A stretch of 8,626 nucleotides of DNA, from contig JAUXBK010000104.1 in assembly GCA_030619405.1 (NCBI GenBank), forward strand, positions 1-8,626. Reading direction: 5' to 3'. The DNA is from Sedimenticola sp. Its GTDB lineage: Bacteria > Pseudomonadota > Gammaproteobacteria > Chromatiales > Chromatiaceae. Under the pieces are notes generated by a model. That model searched no databases and had not been told where the DNA came from. It saw only the letters and a list, made by a program, of their open reading frames with translations. Positions within the stretch are counted from its first letter, which is position 1. Each line of letters begins with the position of its first letter. Made by a program: the position numbers and the translations under genes. Positions 1 through 6,150 of the stretch are shown here, piece after piece.

Positions 1-140
1 CAGAGTGCAAGATATTGATTCGTAGAGCGAATTTGCGACCGAGTGGAATCCTTATTGTGATTTCCGAGGGAGCAAATATCGCTATACGGATCAAGAGCTT
101 GTGCTATGTGAGTGTGAGCACTTGCAGGATCTAGGTTAAA
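1..140. other. Left-edge stretch with no supported gene
   Basis: I see no convincing gene here. One plus-strand frame is open from the window edge to a TAG at 132-134 (about 43 codons). One minus-strand frame is open from about 188 down to the edge but has no ATG or GTG and would translate the 60-bp repeat. Neither peptide resembles a family I recognise. The stretch could be the tail of a gene outside the window or simply intergenic DNA. Confidence 0.4.
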
Positions 141-200
141 TGTTTCTTCGTGTTCTTCGTGCGCTTCGTGGTGATTCTTTTCCCATATTTAGAATTGCTG
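141..200 (-). repeat. Left copy of 60-bp inverted repeat (CACGAAG type)
   Basis: The reverse complement of this stretch matches 8483-8542 at 59 of 60 positions; the single difference is at position 182 (left) against 8501 (right). Half of the unit is a tandem of three CACGAAG cores at 9-nt spacing; the other half (CAGCAATTCTAAATATGG and following) is non-repetitive. It lies 86 bp beyond the stop codon of the dehydrogenase gene and reads in the same sense as that gene's transcript. It has no hairpin plus T-run, so it is not an intrinsic terminator. CACGAAG-type tandems are, from general knowledge, common intergenic repeats in environmental proteobacteria. Confidence 0.95.
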
Positions 201-286
201 CCCCAGGCCGCCCTCCCTTGAAAGGTTATCGCCTCGCTACCATGGCCATCGGCCACTGGTGGTGACAAGTGTTCCCAGCAGGTTGC

Positions 287-1777
287 TCAGGAGGGGAAGG
301 AAAACTGGGCGCCTTCACGCACCCCGGCGGATGGCCAGCGCTGGGTGATGGTCTTGCGGCGGGTATAGAAACGTACCCCGTCCGGGCCGTAGGCGGCCAG
401 GTCACCGAACAGGGAGCGTTTCCAGCCACCGAAGCTGTAAGAGGCCACGGGTACCGGCAGGGGCACATTGATGCCTACCATCCCGGTCTTGATGTGATCG
501 CTGAAGTAGCGGGCCGCTTCCCCGTCACGGGTGAAGATGCAGCTGCCGTTACCATATTCATGGGCGTCGATCAGTTCCATCGCCCGCTGCATGCTGTCCA
601 CGCGCATCACCAGCAGCACCGGGCCGAATATCTCTTCTTTATAACAGACCATCTCCGGTGTGACTCTGTCGATCAGGGTGCCACCAACGAAGAAGCCGTT
701 TTCGCAGCCTGCAATAGCCGGATTTCGGCCATCCACCTCGATCACCGCACCCTGCTCCTCTGCGCTGCTGATGTAGCCATTCACCTTCTCCATGTGCTGA
801 CGGGTGATGACCGGGCCGAAGTCGTTCTGATCATCCTCATAGGACCCCACCTTCAGCGTCTCCATCCGCTCCTTCATCCGGGCTACGAGCCGGTCACCCA
901 CCGCGTCCCCCACCGCCACCGCCACCGCCAGCGCCATGCAGCGTTCGCCGCTGGAACCGAAGGCCGCACCGGCCAGGGCGCTGACCGCACTCTCCAGGTC
1001 TGCATCGGGCATTACGATGGCATGGTTCTTGGCCCCGCCCAGGGCCTGGCAGCGTTTGCCGCTGCCGGTGGCCGTCCGGTAGACATGCTCGGCAACAGGG
1101 GTGGAGCCGACGAAGCTCACCGCCTGGACCCGGGGGTCCTGCAGCAGGACGTCGACCGCCTCCCGATCGCCGTTGACCACGTTCATAACCCCCTTGGGGA
1201 GGCCCGCCTCATGCAGCAGTTCAGCGATGAACAGGGGCGCCGAAGGATCCCGCTCCGAGGGCTTCAACACAAAGCAGTTACCACAGACGATGGCCAGCGG
1301 GTACATCCACAGAGGCACCATAGCCGGAAAGTTGAACGGCGTGATGCCCGCCACCACGCCCAGCGGCTGAAATTCGCTCCAGGAGTCGATGGCGCTGCCC
1401 ACATTACGGCTGTGTTCCCCTTTCAGCAGCTCCGGGGCATAGCAGGCATATTCGACGTTTTCGATGCCGCGCAGCACCTCCCCCCGGGCGTCGTGCATGA
1501 TCTTGCCGTGCTCCTCTCCCACCAGCGCGGCGATTCTGTCGATGTTCAGCTCCAGCAGCTCCCGGAAACGGAACATGATGCGGGCCCGCTTCAGCGGCGT
1601 GGTGTCACGCCACTCGGGAAACGCGGCAGCGGCCGCTGCGATCGCCTCCTCCACGGTCTCCCGCGACGCCAGCCCGGTCTGCCCGATGATCTCTCCGGTC
1701 GCCGGGTTGAAGATATCGTGGACGCGTTTCGCGTCTTCCCGTAACTCGCCATTTATAAGGTGCCCTGTCGCGATCAT
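287..1777 (-). CDS. mmsA: CoA-acylating (methyl)malonate-semialdehyde dehydrogenase
   Basis: This 496-residue cytoplasmic enzyme has the usual family length. It should convert malonate semialdehyde (or methylmalonate semialdehyde) with CoA and NAD+ to acetyl-CoA (or propionyl-CoA), CO2 and NADH. Visible aldehyde dehydrogenase features are the ITPFNF segment with oxyanion Asn149, LKPSERDP with Lys172, FVGSTPVAEHVY (222-233), GERCMAL with catalytic Cys280, and EEIFGPV around Glu382. Two features separate it from ordinary aldehyde dehydrogenases. The general-base Glu position is Asn251 (GGAKNH), as in CoA-dependent members, and the family arginines are at 124 and 279. The ATG at 1777 has a GAGGAG ribosome site 6 nt upstream. 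It follows the aminotransferase gene by 66 bp on the same strand, so it is probably the second gene of an operon. In this context it resembles BauC of beta-alanine catabolism; a role in valine or inositol breakdown is less likely. Confidence 0.95.
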   Translation of the reverse strand: MIATGHLINGELREDAKRVHDIFNPATGEIIGQTGLASRETVEEAIAAAAAAFPEWRDTTPLKRARIMFRFRELLELNIDRIAALVGEEHGKIMHDARGEVLRGIENVEYACYAPELLKGEHSRNVGSAIDSWSEFQPLGVVAGITPFNFPAMVPLWMYPLAIVCGNCFVLKPSERDPSAPLFIAELLHEAGLPKGVMNVVNGDREAVDVLLQDPRVQAVSFVGSTPVAEHVYRTATGSGKRCQALGGAKNHAIVMPDADLESAVSALAGAAFGSSGERCMALAVAVAVGDAVGDRLVARMKERMETLKVGSYEDDQNDFGPVITRQHMEKVNGYISSAEEQGAVIEVDGRNPAIAGCENGFFVGGTLIDRVTPEMVCYKEEIFGPVLLVMRVDSMQRAMELIDAHEYGNGSCIFTRDGEAARYFSDHIKTGMVGINVPLPVPVASYSFGGWKRSLFGDLAAYGPDGVRFYTRRKTITQRWPSAGVREGAQFSFPS

Positions 1778-1783
1778 GGTTGT

Positions 1784-1789
1784 CTCCTC
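1784..1789 (-). promoter_or_regulatory. Ribosome binding site of mmsA
   Basis: On the minus strand GAGGAG precedes the ATG at 1777 by 6 nt. It is a strong Shine-Dalgarno match and fixes the start of the dehydrogenase. Its presence suggests independent, efficient initiation although the gene follows the aminotransferase in the same unit. Confidence 0.85.
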
Positions 1790-1843
1790 GCTGGTTCGGC
1801 AACTTGCAAAAATTAAAATGCCAGCCTTATTTCGGATTGGGGC

Positions 1844-3187
1844 TCAATCCAGCTCGCCGATGGATTCACCAACCGCATTGACCACACTGTCGATCTCTTC
1901 CGGCGCGACGATGAACGGCAGACCCAGCTGGATGGTGTCGCCGCCGTAGCGCACATAGAAGCCCTTTTCCCAGCACTTCATGGCGATCTGATAGGGGCGC
2001 AGCGCCGGTTCCCCGGGTGCCGCCTCCAGCGTGATCGCCCCCGCCAGGCCATAGTTGCGGATATCCGTCACATACCGCGTTCCCTTGAGTCCGTGGAGCG
2101 TCTCTTCGAATCGGGGTGCGATCTCTTTCACCCGCTCGATCAGGCGATCGTTCTCCAGTATGTCCAACGCTGCCAGCGCCGCCGCACAGGCCACCGGGTG
2201 GGCGGAGTAGGTGTAACCGTGGGGCAGCTCGATCAGGTACCCGGGGCCGGCGTTCGCCATGAAGCAGTCGTAGATCTCATCCTTGACGATCACCGCACCC
2301 AGGGGCTGGGTGCCGTTGGTGATCTGCTTGGCCACGTTCATGATATCGGGCACCACCCCGAACGCCTCGGCGGCGGTACGGGCCCCCAGGCGCCCGAAAG
2401 CGGTGATTACCTCATCGAAGATCAGCAGGATATCGTGCTGGTCGCAGATCTCGCGCAGCCGGGAAAGATAGCCTTCGGGCGGTGGAATGACACCTGCAGA
2501 GCCGGCCATGGGCTCGATGATCAGCGCCGCGATATTGGAGGCGTCGTGCAGCGTGACCAGTTCCAGCAGCTCATCGGCCAGCTCAGCGCCCCGCTCCGGC
2601 ATGCCACGGCTGAAACGATTCTCCGGCAGCAGGGTGTGTGACAGGTGATCGACTTCTCCGCCGCACCCGAAGAGCGCCCGGTTCGGGCCGATGCCGCCGA
2701 CACTGATGCCGCCGAAATTCACCCCGTGGTAGGCCTTGGCCCGCCCGATCAGCCGGGTCTTGGAGGCCATACCCCGCTTGCGCCAGTAGGCCCGGGCGAT
2801 CTTGAGCGAAGTATCGGCCGCATCGGAACCCGAGCAGGTGAAAAGCACGTGATTCAACCCGTCGGGGGTCAGCGCCTTGACCCGGTTGGCCAGCTCGAAG
2901 GATTTGGGGTGACCGAACTGAAACGCCGGCGCGTAGTCGAGCTGCCGTATCTGACGGCACACCGCCTCACTGATCTCAGGTCTGCCGTGGCCGGCACCGC
3001 AGGTCCAGAGGCCGGAGAGTCCATCGAAGATCCGGCGGCCACGATCGTCGCGATAGTAGCTTCCCTCCGCCGATACGATGATACGTGGGTTCGCCTTGAA
3101 TTCCCGGTTGCCGGTAAACGGCATCCAGTGCGCTTCCAGATCGCCACGCTCCAGCTTCGTCGTTTGGGTTCTATCCCTGTCGTTCAT
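1844..3187 (-). CDS. bauA: Beta-alanine (omega-amino acid):pyruvate aminotransferase
   Basis: This 447-residue class III, PLP-dependent aminotransferase should move the amino group of beta-alanine to pyruvate, giving malonate semialdehyde and L-alanine in the cytoplasm. The N-terminal HWMPF, PRIIVSAEG and LSGLWTCGAGH (58-67) segments closely match the Pseudomonas omega-amino acid:pyruvate transaminase as I remember it. The PLP site is visible as SGSD (119-122), AYHG with stacking Tyr153, FDEVITAFGR with Asp258 and NVAKQITNG with Schiff-base Lys287. VRYGGDT carries Arg413, expected to bind the substrate carboxylate. An in-frame TGA upstream leaves the ATG at 3187 as the first normal start. Its ribosome site is weak (AAGAAA only). 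The downstream dehydrogenase consumes the malonate semialdehyde, which supports this substrate. Taurine:pyruvate or putrescine:pyruvate aminotransferase are alternatives, but SpuC-type enzymes look clearly different. Confidence 0.92.
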   Translation of the reverse strand: MNDRDRTQTTKLERGDLEAHWMPFTGNREFKANPRIIVSAEGSYYRDDRGRRIFDGLSGLWTCGAGHGRPEISEAVCRQIRQLDYAPAFQFGHPKSFELANRVKALTPDGLNHVLFTCSGSDAADTSLKIARAYWRKRGMASKTRLIGRAKAYHGVNFGGISVGGIGPNRALFGCGGEVDHLSHTLLPENRFSRGMPERGAELADELLELVTLHDASNIAALIIEPMAGSAGVIPPPEGYLSRLREICDQHDILLIFDEVITAFGRLGARTAAEAFGVVPDIMNVAKQITNGTQPLGAVIVKDEIYDCFMANAGPGYLIELPHGYTYSAHPVACAAALAALDILENDRLIERVKEIAPRFEETLHGLKGTRYVTDIRNYGLAGAITLEAAPGEPALRPYQIAMKCWEKGFYVRYGGDTIQLGLPFIVAPEEIDSVVNAVGESIGELD

Positions 3188-3250
3188 GATATTTTTTCTT
3201 ATTTGGTTGCCTGGGCGTCACGAAAAATCGTTTCGACTGGCAATGACCCT

Positions 3251-3270
3251 GACCTGCTTTATAGCAGATC
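3251..3270. promoter_or_regulatory. Operator-like dyad over the possible aminotransferase promoter
   Basis: GACCTGCT and AGCAGATC form arms matching at 7 of 8 positions around a TTAT centre. The dyad covers the candidate minus-strand -10 box at 3258-3263. A second perfect palindrome, CCGGC-A-GCCGG, adjoins it at 3270-3280. This placement fits a repressor or activator site controlling the catabolic unit, but no regulator gene is in the window, so the role is inferred. Confidence 0.4.
3258..3266 (-). promoter_or_regulatory. Possible extended -10 promoter of the aminotransferase operon
   Basis: On the minus strand TGC is followed directly by TATAAA, an extended -10 arrangement, about 70 bp upstream of the ATG at 3187. 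No good -35 hexamer is found at 16-18 nt, so the call rests on the extended -10 alone. Confidence 0.35.
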
Positions 3271-3364
3271 CGGCAGCCGGCACATAGTCTCCTGAGCGGT
3301 CTATAAGAAAGACAGAATAAACTGATCAGCAGATATTCCCCGGTTCCTGTGGTCAGGCTGAATC

Positions 3365-3375
3365 TGTTATATACT
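3365..3375 (+). promoter_or_regulatory. Possible promoter of the ABC importer operon
   Basis: TGTTATATACT provides either an extended -10 (TGT plus TATATA) or the hexamer TATACT at 3370-3375. It lies about 77 bp upstream of the GTG at 3452. No convincing -35 hexamer is present at normal spacing, so an activator may be needed or the assignment may be wrong. Confidence 0.35.
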
Positions 3376-3380
3376 CCGGT

Positions 3381-3396
3381 ATCCTGCCGGCGGGAT
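3381..3396. promoter_or_regulatory. Operator-like dyad downstream of the possible importer promoter
   Basis: ATCCTGCC and GGCGGGAT abut to form a 16-bp palindrome with 7 of 8 arm positions matching, centred on CCGG. It starts 5 bp after the candidate -10 at 3370-3375, a position typical of repressor sites. Its sequence differs from the dyad at 3251-3270, so the two may bind different proteins. There is no direct evidence of function. Confidence 0.35.
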
Positions 3397-3440
3397 TACT
3401 GCAGTCATACAACCAACAAGAACAAACGCGATGCTACGCT

Positions 3441-3445
3441 GAGGT
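3441..3445 (+). promoter_or_regulatory. Ribosome binding site deciding the GTG start of potA
   Basis: GAGGT lies 6 nt before the GTG at 3452 and supports that codon as the start. The nearby ATG at 3431 opens only a three-codon frame ending in the TGA at 3440-3442, so it is not the gene start. Confidence 0.75.
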
Positions 3446-3451
3446 CGGTCC

Positions 3452-4555
3452 GTGACGAAACAGAACAATAATGATCCATACGTCCGCTTCATCAACGTAA
3501 AAAAAAGCTATGATCAAAAAAACCTGGTGGTGAAGGATTTCAATCTGGACATCAGGAAAGGGGAATTCGTCACACTGCTCGGCCCTTCGGGCTCCGGCAA
3601 GACCACCTGCCTGATGATGCTTGCCGGGTTCGAGGATGTTACCAGCGGCAGGATTATGATCGACGGCAGTTCAGTGGTGGAGGTGGCGCCCTATCACCGG
3701 AACATCGGCATGGTATTCCAGCACTATGCGCTGTTTCCCCATATGACCATCGGGGAGAATCTGGCATATCCCCTGAAAGTGCGGAAGATTCCCGCCAAAG
3801 AGATAGCGCGCCGAGTCATGGAAACCCTGGATCTGGTGGAGCTGGGGGCGTTCGAGAAACGTTATCCCGGCCAGCTCTCGGGTGGTCAGCAGCAGCGTGT
3901 CGCCCTTGCCCGGGCGCTCATCTTCGAGCCCAGGATCGTGCTCATGGACGAGCCGCTCGGGGCGCTCGACAAGAACCTGCGCGAGCAGATGCAGTTCGAG
4001 ATAAAACGGTTGCATGAGTCGATCGGGTTTACCGCCATCTATGTCACCCATGACCAGACCGAAGCGCTGACCATGTCAGATCGCATTGCCGTATTCGACG
4101 ACGGTGTGGTACAGCAGTGTGCGACACCGGAGGTGCTCTACGAAAGACCTGCCAACGCCTTCGTGGCCGATTTCATCGGCGAGAACAACCATATCGAGGG
4201 CACGGTGAGATCGATCGCTGGCGACCTGGCCCGGGTGGAACTCAGTGACGGCACGCTGATCGAGGCGCTGAATATCAACTGCCCGGATATCGGGGAGCCC
4301 TGCCGGATATCGATCCGACCGGAAAACCTGTTCATCGATCAGCCGGCCCCGGCACGCATCAATTCGGTATCAGCAGAATTCGTCCTGAATCTCTATATCG
4401 GCGACTCTATTCACTACTATTTCAAGCTGGGCAGCGGTACGGAGATCATGGTAAAAGTGCTCAACGACCATGAATCCCCAAAGATCACCGCGGGCGATGA
4501 GACCCATCTCAGCTGGTCCGCGGACAGAGGTCTTGCGCTCGACCGGCCGGTATGA
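3452..4555 (+). CDS. potA: PotA-type ABC importer ATPase
   Basis: This 367-residue ATP-hydrolysing subunit drives uptake on the inner face of the cytoplasmic membrane. All nucleotide-binding motifs are present: Walker A GPSGSGKT (44-51), Q-loop Gln90, signature LSGGQ (142-146), Walker B IVLMDE (162-167), D-loop ALD (171-173) and switch His200. Residues from about 245 form the TOBE-like C-terminal region of the spermidine/putrescine-type ATPase family (SIRPENLF at 287-294), and the length is typical. It starts with GTG. It is the first gene of the importer operon and is separated from the binding-protein gene by 486 bp, mostly repeat-derived. The symbol is used at family level: the ATPase does not set substrate choice, and iron or other PotA-like importers share these motifs. 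The flanking binding protein and permeases support the COG0687-linked polyamine/amino-compound group. Confidence 0.92.
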   Translation: MTKQNNNDPYVRFINVKKSYDQKNLVVKDFNLDIRKGEFVTLLGPSGSGKTTCLMMLAGFEDVTSGRIMIDGSSVVEVAPYHRNIGMVFQHYALFPHMTIGENLAYPLKVRKIPAKEIARRVMETLDLVELGAFEKRYPGQLSGGQQQRVALARALIFEPRIVLMDEPLGALDKNLREQMQFEIKRLHESIGFTAIYVTHDQTEALTMSDRIAVFDDGVVQQCATPEVLYERPANAFVADFIGENNHIEGTVRSIAGDLARVELSDGTLIEALNINCPDIGEPCRISIRPENLFIDQPAPARINSVSAEFVLNLYIGDSIHYYFKLGSGTEIMVKVLNDHESPKITAGDETHLSWSADRGLALDRPV

Positions 4556-4592
4556 TCCCGAAGGCGCAAGTGTATATATTTACGAACGAAAA

Positions 4593-4978
4593 ATAGCCGC
4601 GGATTGACGCGGATCAGACACGGATGTTGTTATGACTCAAGTTTCGGAGTTCAAATGATAGAAAAAGCTGAATTAGGCTGTCCCTTCTCCCTCTGGAAGA
4701 AGGGTAGGATGAGGGGAATTCAATAAATTAAAACGTTAGCTCTACAGATCCCCTCACCCCAACCCTCGGCTTTGGCGTCCAGCGTCGCCCTACCTCCTCC
4801 ATCCATGGAGTCGTCTCTCTGAAGGAGAGGGGCAGTGAACTCCGAAACTTGAGTTATGACTTTAATACACAAAATGATATTGAGGTGGAAATCGGGCAGC
4901 TAATCAACACCGGCGCTGAATAAAACAGGATTCAAGAGGTTTGTGTTATCAAATAAATCCGCGTTAATCCGCGGCTAT
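4593..4978. repeat. CGCGGAT-ended inverted-repeat cassette with nested contents
   Basis: The ends 4593-4614 and 4957-4978 are inverted repeats matching at 21 of 22 positions, each reading outward-in as ATAGCCGCGGATT and so on. The left end carries CGCGGAT cores at 4598 and 4608 and CACGGAT at 4619. The 386-bp cassette fills most of the spacer between the ATPase and binding-protein genes; without it the spacer would be 100 bp. Inside are a MITE-like element and a decayed coding tail. I see no target duplication for the outer ends. CGCGGATTAACGCGGAT-type repeats are, from general knowledge, widespread in environmental bacteria. Confidence 0.9.
4637..4852. mobile_element. MITE-like 216-bp element with 8-bp target duplication
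   Basis: The element begins TCAAGTTTCGGAGTTCA (4637-4653) and ends with its exact reverse complement (4836-4852): perfect 17-bp terminal inverted repeats. The direct repeat GTTATGAC flanks it at 4629-4636 and 4853-4860, as expected for a target duplication. The interior has no reading frame of note but much self-complementarity. A near match pairs 4701-4717 with 4749-4766, CCCTTCTCCCTC (4682-4693) faces GAAGGAGAGGGG (4821-4832), and CTCCAT-CC-ATGGAG is at 4797-4810. It is non-autonomous, with no transposase in the window. The transposase family cannot be named from the ends alone. Confidence 0.85.
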
Positions 4979-4990
4979 ATGTCTTTATGA
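4861..4990 (+). pseudogene. Decayed C-terminal remnant of a GxxExxL-like protein
   Basis: One frame reads NDIEVEIGQLINTGAE up to a TAA at 4921-4923. A second frame continues FKRFVLSNKSALIRG from 4931 to a TGA at 4988-4990. Joined, they resemble the usual end of GxxExxL (PDDEXK_3-like) proteins, EVGLLINFGAEKLxFKR, followed by translated repeat. A frameshift or substitution at about 4921-4930 breaks the frame and no N-terminal part remains. The MITE-like element sits directly upstream. From experience GxxExxL genes often lie among such repeats, which fits. The match is by eye and short, so it could be chance. Confidence 0.5.
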
Positions 4991-5027
4991 AACCATGAAC
5001 GGTTACCTGTAAAACAACAGAGGAAGA

Positions 5028-5033
5028 GAGGAG
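5028..5033 (+). promoter_or_regulatory. Ribosome binding site of the binding-protein gene
   Basis: GAGGAG lies 8 nt before the ATG at 5042 in a purine-rich leader. It is a strong site, in keeping with the high expression usual for periplasmic binding proteins, and it survives intact 50 bp beyond the repeat cassette. Confidence 0.85.
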
Positions 5034-5041
5034 AAAGAATA

Positions 5042-6097
5042 ATGAAAAAATATCTACAACTGGGCGTCACAGCCGCGCTGTGTGCCCTGTCGGTCCCGGC
5101 CATGTCAGAGCAGATGACGGTGGTCTCTTTCGGCGGTGCCTACGGCGCTGCCCAGCAGAAATACATGCTGGACCCGTACATGAAAGCGACCGGGAACAAA
5201 CTGCTGTTCGAAAACTATTCCGGCGGTATCGCCGAGATCAAGGCACAGGTCGAGAGTGGCAAGATCCTGTGGGATGTGGTGGATATCGAGGTGATCGACC
5301 TGGAGCGGGCCTGCTCCGAAGGGCTGCTGGAGGTGTTCCCCCACGACACCCTCCCCCCCGGCGATGATGGCACCCCTGCCAGGGAGGATTTCAGCCCGGA
5401 GGCACTGGCCAGTGAGTGTGGTGTCGGTAACATCGTCTGGACCGTGCTCTATGCCTACAGCGATAAGACCATCAAGGGCGGTCAACCGAACACTATCCAG
5501 GATCTCTTCGACACCAAAAAATTTCCGGGAAAACGGGCCCTGCGCAAGCGCCCACAGGTTAATATGGAATGGGCATTGATGGCGGATGGCGTACCCAGGG
5601 ATAAGATCTACGCAACCCTGGCAACCCCGGAAGGACAGAAACGCGCCTTCGACAAACTGGGCAGCATCAAATCCGACATCGTCTGGTTCGACAGCTGGTC
5701 CCAGGCACCACAACTGCTCAACGATGGCGGTGCGGTGATGGTCCAGTCGGCCAACGGCCGCATCTTCGACGCCATCAAGAAAGACAAGAAACCATTCCAG
5801 ATGGTGTGGGACAATCACGTCTTCGATCTGGACGTCTGGTCGATCGTCAAGGGCACCAAGAAAAAGGCCATGGCCGAGGAGTTCATCCGCTTCGCCACCC
5901 GTTCCAAGCCTGAGAGTGGCATGCAGGACCTCGCCTATGGCCCCACCCGGAAATCCTCCTATGCCTACATCGACAAGGCGATGATCGAGCAGCTGCCTTC
6001 GGCACATCTGGATGTCGGTCTGCAGGCATCCAGCGTGTTCTGGGCCGACTATGGAGAGTCCCTGGGCGAGAAGTTCAACGAATGGCTGCTGCAGTAG
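5042..6097 (+). CDS. Periplasmic binding protein, PotD/PotF-like (COG0687 type)
   Basis: This 351-residue exported protein should capture the substrate in the periplasm and deliver it to the two permeases. A signal peptide is clear: MKKY, a hydrophobic stretch to about 19, then VPA-MS with cleavage likely after Ala20 or Ser22. There is no proper lipobox at Cys14, so it should be soluble. The mature part starts with TVVSFGGAYGAAQQKYM, typical of the polyamine-type family, and the length is normal. Cys91 and Cys126 could form a disulfide. In my hand alignment FDLDVWSIV (261-269) matches FWMDSLAIP of E. coli PotD. The ligand Asp is kept (Asp264) while the aromatic two residues earlier is Asp262, hinting at a ligand different from spermidine. 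The neighbouring beta-alanine genes make an omega-amino acid or related amine plausible. The ligand cannot be fixed from sequence alone. Confidence 0.92.
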   Translation: MKKYLQLGVTAALCALSVPAMSEQMTVVSFGGAYGAAQQKYMLDPYMKATGNKLLFENYSGGIAEIKAQVESGKILWDVVDIEVIDLERACSEGLLEVFPHDTLPPGDDGTPAREDFSPEALASECGVGNIVWTVLYAYSDKTIKGGQPNTIQDLFDTKKFPGKRALRKRPQVNMEWALMADGVPRDKIYATLATPEGQKRAFDKLGSIKSDIVWFDSWSQAPQLLNDGGAVMVQSANGRIFDAIKKDKKPFQMVWDNHVFDLDVWSIVKGTKKKAMAEEFIRFATRSKPESGMQDLAYGPTRKSSYAYIDKAMIEQLPSAHLDVGLQASSVFWADYGESLGEKFNEWLLQ

Positions 6098-6105
6098 CAT
6101 AGGTA

Positions 6106-6150
6106 CCGGGTTGGTTACGCCGTTCCAGGTGACAGGTGGAACCAACCCGG
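6106..6150 (+). promoter_or_regulatory. Intercistronic hairpin between binding protein and permease
   Basis: CCGGGTTGGTT (6106-6116) pairs perfectly with AACCAACCCGG (6140-6150) across a 23-nt loop. A second stem, GTTCCA (6122-6127) with TGGAAC (6137-6142), overlaps the outer right arm, so the two folds exclude each other. No T-run follows, so this is not an intrinsic terminator. The stem starts 9 bp after the binding-protein stop. Hairpins at this point in importer operons commonly protect the upstream message, giving excess binding protein. The possible GTG start at 6136 and its AGGT lie in the loop. Confidence 0.75.

Noticed and set aside
243..255. TGGCC-ATC-GGCCA hairpin downstream of mmsA as a terminator
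   Set aside because: The 5-bp stem has no following T-run on the minus strand, so it does not meet the intrinsic terminator pattern.
895..935. CCACCG-type trinucleotide run inside mmsA as a slippage-prone repeat
   Set aside because: It encodes the AVAVAVG strand after the catalytic Cys that is usual in this family; the frame is intact.
269..1744. Long plus-strand reading frame of 491 codons opposite the dehydrogenase gene
   Set aside because: It is antisense to a clear aldehyde dehydrogenase and its His/Arg-rich translation has no recognisable motif; GC-rich codon bias explains the open frame.
3431..3442. Three-codon frame ATG-CTA-CGC-TGA just before potA, as a leader peptide
   Set aside because: Too short, no ribosome site of its own, and its stop only happens to overlap the potA ribosome site.
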